From: Hoplostethus atlanticus
Taxonomy: Eukaryota > Chordata > Actinopteri > Trachichthyiformes > Trachichthyidae
Assembly: GCA_034670405.1 (NCBI GenBank)
Contig: JAXDDX010000005.1
Location: 9,990,001-10,054,000 of the forward strand
Direction of reading: 5' to 3'
Length of the DNA: 64,000 nt
The translations under genes were made by a program, and so were the position numbers. Of the stretch, positions 59,801 through 64,000 are shown piece by piece (position 1 is the first letter of the stretch; each line of letters begins with the position of its first letter). The notes beneath the pieces are model-generated. The model was not told where the DNA came from. It did no database searches and saw only the letters and a program-made list of their open reading frames with translations.

Positions 59801-62800
59801 CACATTAGAGCTACATAATAGAAAGTACTATGGGTGTTCATGTCATAAAACATTGCTAAATCTGTGTCTTTGTTAATCTTTATGTGTAAACTATTTGTAA
59901 GCTCTTTGTGCTTTTTTGATTGTTTTTTTTGTTGTTCATGTTATGCTGTTATTTTCCAGGTTTAAGATATTGTGGCTGACACTTTGCCAGCTGCATAATG
60001 AGTTTGAGCTAGAGGTGAGTGTGAAGGTGACTCCTAACTGTGTGTGCATACGTGCGTGTGTGTGTGTGTGTATGGGTAATGTCCTAAATAGCTGTGATGC
60101 CCATGGTACATATTCCAAAACTAAATGTATGGGTTTTTTTTCATTTGCAGCTCTTTCCTTCTTTCTTATTTTTTGAAGTAAGATTGTGATAAGACCTTTA
60201 GGCCTTTATTTAATCTCACCTGCACAGTCTCAGTATCAGTTTTTATGTGCAAATAATAAATAAATAAATAAACTAAACAGTTGAAATGCTTTTAATTGCA
60301 TTCAAGTTCAAGGGAATCAATAATTGTGATGTCTGGGGTTTGGCTTAATGACTCTTCTTTTCTTTCTGCAGTACCTTCCCATCTACACGCCCTCAGAAGA
60401 GGAGAAAAAGAACCCTGCTCTCTTTGCTAACAATGTCAGACGTCTCATGGCCAAGTAAGTCAACATGTTGTTCCTATGATATTTTCAGCCAAGAATTGTG
60501 AACACATCTCTGACAAAGCTCACATTTAATGTCTCTGGAGGAGCTGGATGTGTCTTGATAACATCACAGATGAGTTTTTTCCTCCCTTTTCAAGACACTA
60601 CTTTACCCATACTGTCAATAGTTTTACTACTAACAAAGTTACCTAAATCTGACATTGTAAGCAATGTTATATTTCTCATTCTTCACATACCATTTTTCTA
60701 CTGATTATATTGACTTTTTTCTGGGTCATGTCTACCCAAAGTTTCACAGAGCCTTTGGTGTCCATGTCACTAATCACTATCAGAGGATGGTCTCACTTCC
60801 TATTCTCTTTGTCTGTCTCTATAGTTAGCCCTGAGCTGGCTTATCACTCTGTCTGTTTAACACAGCTAGCAGCTTGCTCATGATGAATATGGAGTGGCAT
60901 TACTCATAATTTATGTCACTCATCTTCCCTTCAAAACATAATTTCTTTCCACCTTTTGCCTCTTGTTGCCAACAAAGATGAAATATCTAGTTTTTACAGG
61001 AATTTCAATCCTGCTATGAAAAATATTCCATTCATATCTATTGGAAGGTCACCATTTGTCCTCAACTTATTCCCGGTTCTATGCTATGTGGTGATCTTGT
61101 TCAAATTAGAAAAATAATTTAATTAGCCTTTGCGATTTTACATGAGCTCAGTTTTATAGACCAGTCATAAAGTCCTTGTGTCATTGTTAGGTTTTTATTA
61201 TCATCTGGTAGTGCAAGAGATTGGGCCTAAGATGACAGGTATTGTAGTACATTCCAAAATGTTACCTAACTATTTCACAAGCTAGTTTGCTCTATAGAAG
61301 AATATGGTTTTATACTAATGCTGCTAATATTTCAAGAACCAAAACACTGATGCATTCCAGGTGCCTGACAGAAAGCAAAGCAATATGGAGACAGATAACT
61401 TGACAGACTGTCACCATATTATTTTGCTTTCTGTCAGGCACCTGGCATTGTTAAGCAGCCTACAAGTCACTCATTGCTTTAGACCAGGGATGGGCACCTT
61501 TGGTGCTGGGTATGGACAATAACAATGCAGCTGTAATGGCTATATGTTGTGAGCTTACAAGCCTTAAGCTCATCTCTATTGATCTGCACTGACTCATGTC
61601 ACCTCATTGTCTCTTCTGTGCTGTGTTCAGGGCCCTGGGGGTACCCATCACAGACTATTCATTTGAAGACTGCCAGCTGGCCATGGCAGAAGGCCAGCTC
61701 AGACTGCCAGTCGACACCTGTCTGCTGGAGTTTGCCAAGCTTGTCAGGAGACTTGGGTGAGTCACTCACACCTCCCCAAGCAATACGACCATCTAAGAGA
61801 ACTAGGTAAAAAGTCATTGTTTTATACCACGACCACACAAACTTAGGAGATTGAGGTAAGCACATAAGTGGGTATGTCAAACTTTCTCAGATAACCCTTA
61901 TTTGTGCTAGGTTCTTAAAGGTAGCACAAGTAGGGTTTTATGATTTTAATGGATACCAAATCTGTTGCAGTGACACATAAAAATATGCAAAACAATTGCC
62001 AGCACAAACCTGTGTAGAAAGCTAGTCACAAACCTACACCCCAATCAATATTGTGGACATCCTGTACTGGTGAGTGATGCAGCTAAAGTAACAGAAAGGG
62101 TGAAATCATGATGCATGAATGGATCTGACACCAAATGAGTTTAGGCTGATTTGCATCCTAGCTTCTTTGTTTCAATTTCACACTTCCGTCCCTCTTGTTT
62201 TTTGATGAGGGAGGAGCAGTATGCTTCTTGCTTACTGTATAAGATAGACATTTTGTAGTCTACTTTGCTGGATGTTTTGTTTAAACTTTGCAATCCCTTC
62301 CTCCTTGTTTTTTGAATGGTGGCGTTAGTATATACCAGCATTCTCAGCTACCACAATGGCACTATGCCCAAGTTATTAACTAACAGCAAGGTTTTTCTCA
62401 CACTGTTCCAGGCTGAAACCCCAGAACATAGAGAAGGTTCTGCAGGAGTACAGCAACAGAGCCAGGAAGCTGGAGGGAGAGAAGCTGGACTTGGACGACT
62501 TCGCTCACTACCTGGATGTGCCCGTCTCAGACATGCTGCGAGATATGTTCGCTCTCTTTGATGAGGTAAGGAATGAAGACATTTTCAGTGGCAGCCATGA
62601 TAACTCTATGGCCACTTTTGAAAAATGTGTGGTGCTATGTTTCTTTTGCTTTTTGATCTCTCTTGGGTGATGTTATGGAAGGCAGTTTGCAGCCACTGCT
62701 TTGTAGTTGTTGGAAAAACGTTGCTAAATGGCAGCCATAGTACAATCGGACCTCGTCTTTTTTTTAATACCTATCCCAAATAAAACCCTCTGGGATAACA

Positions 62801-64000
62801 CTGTAGGTTCTCTTTAGGTTATGAGAGAAAGGTCTCTGCACAAAGCAAAACATTTTTGAATAAGTTATACGCTGAATAGGTTATACATTGAGGTGCTTAC
62901 CAAAACAAGAAGTTAACGAGATGTGATGTGTGCACATGGTTGAATTTTCAAGCTTTTGGATATGAGGCATTACAATTTTTGTTTTTATTTTTTTTACAAA
63001 AATGTCTTCCTGAATAGAAGACAATCCCCACAAGTGCCTTTTATAAAAACACAGTAGAGACTGGGAGTTGGATTGAAACTAATCACACCATTTTCCCCTT
63101 TTCAGGACAATATAAAGTATCCAATTTAAAAATAAAAAAAAAAGGTTATTGCTATAACCTGTACTCGACTCAACCAGGGACCACCCTCAGCCACTGGGAG
63201 AAACATTGGCTTACACCCTCTCTTCTCATCTCCCACAACACATGTTGTTTTCTCTCCTTTTTACAGAATGGAGATAACTCCATGGATATCAGAGAATATG
63301 TGATCGCCTTATCTGTTGTATGCAGACCCGCCAAAACTCTGGACACGATGAAATTGGCCTTCAAGGTATGTTCCGTTTCAGGCTTCATGCTTACCTAGCC
63401 TGCAGGGGGAATTTCCGCACCTGCTTAATATCAGCATGACATTTGATATGTTAAAATGTCATATAGCCGTCTTGCATTTTGCTCGTCGCAGTATTCAAAT
63501 TGTACTGTGTGAACGCAATAAAAAGTGTTTGGTACACCTCCTGGTACATATCAAATGTGTAACGCTTGTCTTTTTATTATGGTAAGAGTACTTTCTTATC
63601 CTTGTCTTGTCAGAAATATGAAAATAAGCAAATAATGTCATTGTCTGTTAGGTTTGCTCATAGTTTATCATTTCACACGATTAGTTGGAAGGGGCATTGA
63701 GTGGTTATCGGGCAACTGGTCTATTGTGGTTGCATGCAAACCTAATACTTCCAATTCTTGTGATTTTCAAGTTTTCTGATTGGTTTACATGATTGTTTGA
63801 GTTGAGCAAGTTCTGTGACCTTAGAGCACATGAAACCCATTCAACATAGATTGTAGTAGTTCAGAAATAAATGGCATCTATATAAAATTTGAGTTGCATA
63901 CCCAAATGCAAAGTCATAAAAATAATATCTGCGTGTATTCACATTGCATCCAGATGTTTGAGGCGGAGGAGGATGGTGCCATCACAGAGATGGAGCTGGC
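38016..64000 (+). CDS. lpcat1: lpcat1, lysophosphatidylcholine acyltransferase 1 (13 exons, 3' incomplete)
   Basis: The product is an integral ER enzyme, also found on lipid droplets, that transfers acyl groups from acyl-CoA to lysophosphatidylcholine in the Lands cycle; in mammals it makes surfactant dipalmitoyl-PC and can acetylate lyso-PAF. The exons at 38016-38138, 43733-43872, 51595-51809, 55662-55774, 56182-56242, 57237-57295, 58504-58538, 59960-60014, 60372-60454, 61631-61756, 62412-62565, 63267-63365 and 63954-64000 join without a frame break into 436 full codons. Visible parts are a hydrophobic membrane segment (about 43-75), the catalytic HSSYFD motif (130-135), an acceptor-site FVSRSD motif (169-174), FPEGT (201-205), and EF-hand loops at 387-398 and 424-435. 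Residue-by-residue agreement with remembered human LPCAT1 is high across all exons (for example MWFAGGF, LTLAPHSSYFDAIPVTMTM, IMIFPEGTCTNR, DTITWTWQGPGA) and better than to LPCAT2. The last EF-hand part and the expected C-terminal ER-retrieval lysines lie beyond the window. Confidence 0.97.
38139..43732 (+). other. lpcat1 intron 1
   Basis: About 5.6 kb. Mostly unique sequence. It holds hAT-like terminal fragments (CAGTGGTTCTCAAACC near 42004 and a GGGTTGTGAACTAGTGGGTC stretch near 39990), a LINE-tail-like end at about 42815-42885 (TTTCTCCTTGTGGATTATTA followed by a GATT/CATT microsatellite) and a MITE just before exon 2. No further exon is seen. Confidence 0.7.
43408..43640. mobile_element. 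Fish MITE just upstream of exon 2
   Basis: Begins GGCTACGTCCACACTAAG and ends with TTTAGTGTGGATGGCGAG, whose complement matches the start. Repeated GAAAACGC motifs lie inside, characteristic of a widespread fish MITE. The right end is about 95 bp from the exon 2 acceptor. Exact ends, duplication and superfamily are not resolved. Confidence 0.6.
43733..43872 (+). CDS. lpcat1: lpcat1 exon 2 (residues 42-88), membrane segment
   Basis: Encodes the hydrophobic stretch TVTLFPVRLLLAAFMMLL and AWPFAFLASVG, the membrane anchor seen in the LPCAT1/2 family. The acceptor is CACTTGCAG; the donor AG|GTGGGT is weaker than those of other exons but restores the frame exactly with exon 3. Confidence 0.95.
43967..44393. 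mobile_element. 427-bp element with ~80-bp inverted ends
   Basis: ACCATTAATTAGTTGCTTAT at the left is the exact complement of ATAAGCAACTAATTAATGGT at the right. Similarity continues inward (GGTTCCTTATTAG against CTAATAAGGAAC, and ATTACAAACC against TTTGTAATTA). No transposase is encoded. A clear target duplication was not found, so the superfamily is left open. Confidence 0.75.
44623..45494 (+). mobile_element. PIF/Harbinger element with Myb/SANT-like remnant
   Basis: The ends are GGGCATCATTCACAAAAC and, as complement of the right end, GGCCTCATTCACGAAACG; similar CGTTCGTAAA-type motifs lie just inside. The interior around 44927-45075 encodes VLRSISSGVTRTDKSKAWQE and INAVNAVSAETHTAAEVKKK, resembling the Myb/SANT-like DNA-binding partner protein of Harbinger transposons. 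An A run near 45067 precedes loss of similarity. No DDE nuclease is present, so the copy is non-autonomous. The three-base target duplication is not clear. Confidence 0.75.
47930..48700 (+). mobile_element. LINE (non-LTR) fragment, endonuclease-RT linker region
   Basis: The clearest coding remnant is at about 48628-48690, reading VPGVDEICPEMLKALDIVGV, very like the conserved GAPGVDEIRPEMLKAL region upstream of the reverse transcriptase of an abundant fish LINE. Upstream DNA keeps the family's nucleotide pattern (GAGAGGCCATGATG, GACTTTGGGGAGGTTCTGG, GGGGAAACGCTGATCGTGAC) with many frame breaks. It is an old truncated copy. The clade is not assigned. Confidence 0.75.
49108..49197. repeat. (GT)n microsatellite in intron 2
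   Basis: About 33 uninterrupted GT units to 49173, followed by TACGTG variant repeats to about 49197. Confidence 0.95.
50756..50857. repeat. (GT)n microsatellite in intron 2
   Basis: About 38 uninterrupted GT units followed by TGTGTGTC variant units. It is the longest simple repeat in the window. Confidence 0.95.
51595..51809 (+). CDS. lpcat1: lpcat1 exon 3 (residues 88-160), catalytic motif
   Basis: Carries MWFAGGFHWMTVKG and the acyltransferase block I motif HSSYFD, whose His130 and Asp135 form the catalytic HxxxxD pair of the family. The acceptor is TTTTCCAG and the donor is A|GTAAGT, phase 1. Confidence 0.97.
54418..54930 (+). mobile_element. Tc1-like transposon fragment
   Basis: Starts after a TA (54416-54417) with CAGTTCTGGCCAAGATTATT, a Tc1-type end. 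The transposase N-terminal half is recognisable in pieces: EELSDDVRKTVITKPK, then after frame changes ISKDLGVPVS-like nucleotide sequence, and RRRLVRAIEKTPRMTSKDFE with ADLERSGV at about 54780-54858. The DDE catalytic part is missing. The right boundary is approximate, near an ACTTAATTTTGCCAAT stretch that resembles the opposite end. Confidence 0.8.
55150..55400. mobile_element. Degenerate fish SINE-like repeat
   Basis: Shares CTCTATTGGAG, a CTTGTTCAAGGGCACCTTGA block, GGGGAGAGCATTAGTCATTC and a final AGGGACTAAAACTGGCCACC with the repeat at 26633-26835, in the same order. No duplication is seen and the family is not named. Confidence 0.5.
55662..55774 (+). CDS. lpcat1: lpcat1 exon 4 (residues 160-197)
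   Basis: Encodes LIKYIRPVFVSRSDQDSRKK, containing acyltransferase block II (FVSRSD), and TVEEIKRRAHSGGEWPQ. Acceptor CTTCCTCCAG, donor CAG|GTAAAT, phase 0 at the 3' end. Confidence 0.97.
55775..56181 (+). other. lpcat1 intron 4
   Basis: 407 bp; a degenerate CA-rich stretch occupies about 55855-56030. Nothing else is seen. Confidence 0.8.
56182..56242 (+). CDS. lpcat1: lpcat1 exon 5 (residues 198-218), EGT motif
   Basis: Encodes IMIFPEGTCTNRSCLITFKP. EGT at 203-205 is acyltransferase block III, which with HxxxxD builds the active site. Donor G|GTAAGG, phase 1. Confidence 0.97.
56243..57236 (+). other. lpcat1 intron 5
   Basis: About 1 kb. At about 56912-56968 lies TTGTAAGTCGCTTTGTATAA followed by AAGCGTCTGCTAAATGACTG and a TAATG tail, a dispersed repeat end found throughout fish genomes. 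The rest is unique A/T-rich sequence. Confidence 0.7.
57237..57295 (+). CDS. lpcat1: lpcat1 exon 6 (residues 218-237)
   Basis: Encodes GAFIPAVPVQPVLIRYPNKM, the block IV region (VPVQPV) of the acyltransferase fold. Acceptor TTGTAG, donor ATG|GTAAGA, phase 0. Confidence 0.96.
57296..58503 (+). other. lpcat1 intron 6
   Basis: About 1.2 kb; a LINE reverse-transcriptase fragment occupies about 57845-58110. The remainder is A/T-rich with no recognised feature. Confidence 0.7.
57845..58110 (+). mobile_element. LINE (non-LTR) fragment, reverse-transcriptase core
   Basis: At about 58039-58080 one frame reads SSLLFADDVALIGL, the FADD catalytic motif of a non-LTR reverse transcriptase. Upstream DNA follows the same family (GGAGTATAGAGTTCCGGAGC, GACAGGATATCAAGGTGCAG, CCAGTTTGGTGACATTAGG). 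Frames are broken elsewhere. It looks like the same LINE family as the intron 2 fragment but covers a later part of the protein. Confidence 0.78.
58504..58538 (+). CDS. lpcat1: lpcat1 exon 7 (residues 238-249), micro-exon
   Basis: Only 35 bp, encoding DTITWTWQGPG and the first two bases of Ala249. Acceptor CTGTACAG, donor GC|GTGAGT. Too short for frame-based gene finding but supported by exact family sequence and by phase. Confidence 0.95.
58539..59959 (+). other. lpcat1 intron 7
   Basis: About 1.4 kb. Between 59510 and 59790 a CA-rich segment and a short AGCACAGCAGAACTATA / AGTACAGTAGCAATATA motif occur twice, suggesting an old local duplication. No exon seen. Confidence 0.65.
59960..60014 (+). 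CDS. lpcat1: lpcat1 exon 8 (residues 249-267)
   Basis: Encodes FKILWLTLCQLHNEFELE, matching the family's EILWLTLCQFHN segment. Acceptor ATTTTCCAG, donor GAG|GTGAGT, phase 0. Confidence 0.95.
60015..60371 (+). other. lpcat1 intron 8
   Basis: 357 bp with a short GTGTGTGT stretch near 60054-60071 and a TAAA repeat near 60255-60272; nothing else. Confidence 0.8.
60372..60454 (+). CDS. lpcat1: lpcat1 exon 9 (residues 268-295)
   Basis: Encodes YLPIYTPSEEEKKNPALFA and NNVRRLMA, the conserved P-S-EEE-K-NPAL-A segment that closes the acyltransferase domain. Donor AA|GTAAGT, phase 2. Confidence 0.97.
60455..61630 (+). other. lpcat1 intron 9
   Basis: About 1.2 kb of unique sequence apart from the strong inverted repeat at 61357-61445 and a possible hAT-like fragment (CCAGGGATGGGCACC near 61485). 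Confidence 0.75.
61357..61445. repeat. 89-nt near-perfect hairpin in intron 9
   Basis: Two 32-nt arms (61357-61388 and 61414-61445) match as inverted repeats at 30 of 32 positions, around a 25-nt loop. As + strand RNA one of the two differences is a G-U pair. Short CATT sequences flank it at both ends. It may be a tiny foldback element or a small-RNA precursor; sequence alone cannot decide. Confidence 0.85.
61631..61756 (+). CDS. lpcat1: lpcat1 exon 10 (residues 295-337)
   Basis: Encodes ALGVPITDYSFEDCQLAMAE followed by GQLRLPVDTCLLEFAKLVRR, close to the human FEDCQLALAEGQLRLP segment. Acceptor TGTTCAG, donor GG|GTGAGT, phase 2. Confidence 0.97.
61757..62411 (+). other. lpcat1 intron 10
   Basis: 655 bp of unique sequence; no repeat or extra exon recognised. 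Confidence 0.75.
62412..62565 (+). CDS. lpcat1: lpcat1 exon 11 (residues 337-388)
   Basis: Encodes GLKPQNIEKVLQEYSNRARK and ends with DMLRDMFALFDE, the entering helix and first two residues of EF-hand loop 1. Donor GAG|GTAAGG, phase 0. Confidence 0.96.
62566..63266 (+). other. lpcat1 intron 11
   Basis: 701 bp, A/T-rich, with T and A runs near 62757-62765 and 63130-63142; nothing else recognised. Confidence 0.75.
63267..63365 (+). CDS. lpcat1: lpcat1 exon 12 (residues 389-421), EF-hand 1
   Basis: Encodes NGDNSMDIREYVIALSVVCR and PAKTLDTMKLAFK. With exon 11 it forms the loop D387-E-N-G-D-N-S-M-D-I-R-E398, which has acidic or polar ligands at loop positions 1, 3, 5, 7, 9 and 12. Acceptor TTTTTACAG, donor AAG|GTATGT, phase 0. 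Confidence 0.97.
63366..63953 (+). other. lpcat1 intron 12
   Basis: 588 bp of unique sequence without recognised features. Confidence 0.75.
63954..64000 (+). CDS. lpcat1: lpcat1 exon 13, start only (residues 422-436 and part of 437)
   Basis: Encodes MFEAEEDGAITEMEL before the window ends. The EF-hand 2 loop (424-435) has Glu at positions 1 and 3, Asp at 5, Gly at 6 and Glu at 12. The acceptor is CATCCAG. Truncated by the window edge, not by mutation. Confidence 0.93.
   Translation, partial: MFEAEEDGAITEMEL

Noticed and set aside
38016-64000. Assignment to lpcat2 instead of lpcat1
   Set aside because: The N-terminus MRL...RNPFVH, FVSRSDQDSR, and ALSVVCRPAKTLDT match remembered LPCAT1 better than LPCAT2.

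Overview
The window looks like teleost fish nuclear DNA. It holds spliced exons with GT-AG introns, very dense CA/TC/GATA microsatellites, and typical fish repeats: hAT, Tc1/mariner and PIF/Harbinger elements, tRNA-derived SINEs, and LINE fragments. The only host protein gene I can support is lpcat1 (lysophosphatidylcholine acyltransferase 1), on the + strand. It starts at 38016, and the first 13 coding exons lie in the window; the window ends inside exon 13, so the C-terminus lies outside.

Layout. Positions 1 to about 37600 contain no recognisable gene. The stretch is rich in simple repeats and is interrupted by blocks of complex, homeodomain-site-rich sequence that look like conserved non-coding elements. 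This last point is a judgement from sequence texture only. Several transposable elements can be delimited exactly by their target-site duplications: a hAT element (2466-4004) with a 192-bp MITE nested inside it, a second inverted copy of that MITE (4648-4839), a hAT-like element (21469-22020), a SINE with a perfect 15-bp duplication (32230-32399), and a 1.5-kb palindromic mariner/Tc1-like element with two half-copies head to head (32641-34140). Two inverted copies of an unclassified 190-200-bp repeat lie about 5 kb apart around the last two.

A CpG-containing promoter region with a perfect NRF1-type palindrome precedes lpcat1. The 13 exons join in a single reading frame of 436 complete codons. 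They encode a membrane segment, the HxxxxD and EGT acyltransferase motifs, and the beginning of the EF-hand region. The introns carry a Harbinger element with a Myb/SANT-like remnant, a Tc1 fragment, two fragments of one LINE family, several MITEs and an 89-nt near-perfect hairpin just upstream of exon 10.

I found no previously undescribed multi-gene system. The most unusual structures are the head-to-head palindromic transposon, the intronic hairpin, and the unclassified inverted repeat pair.
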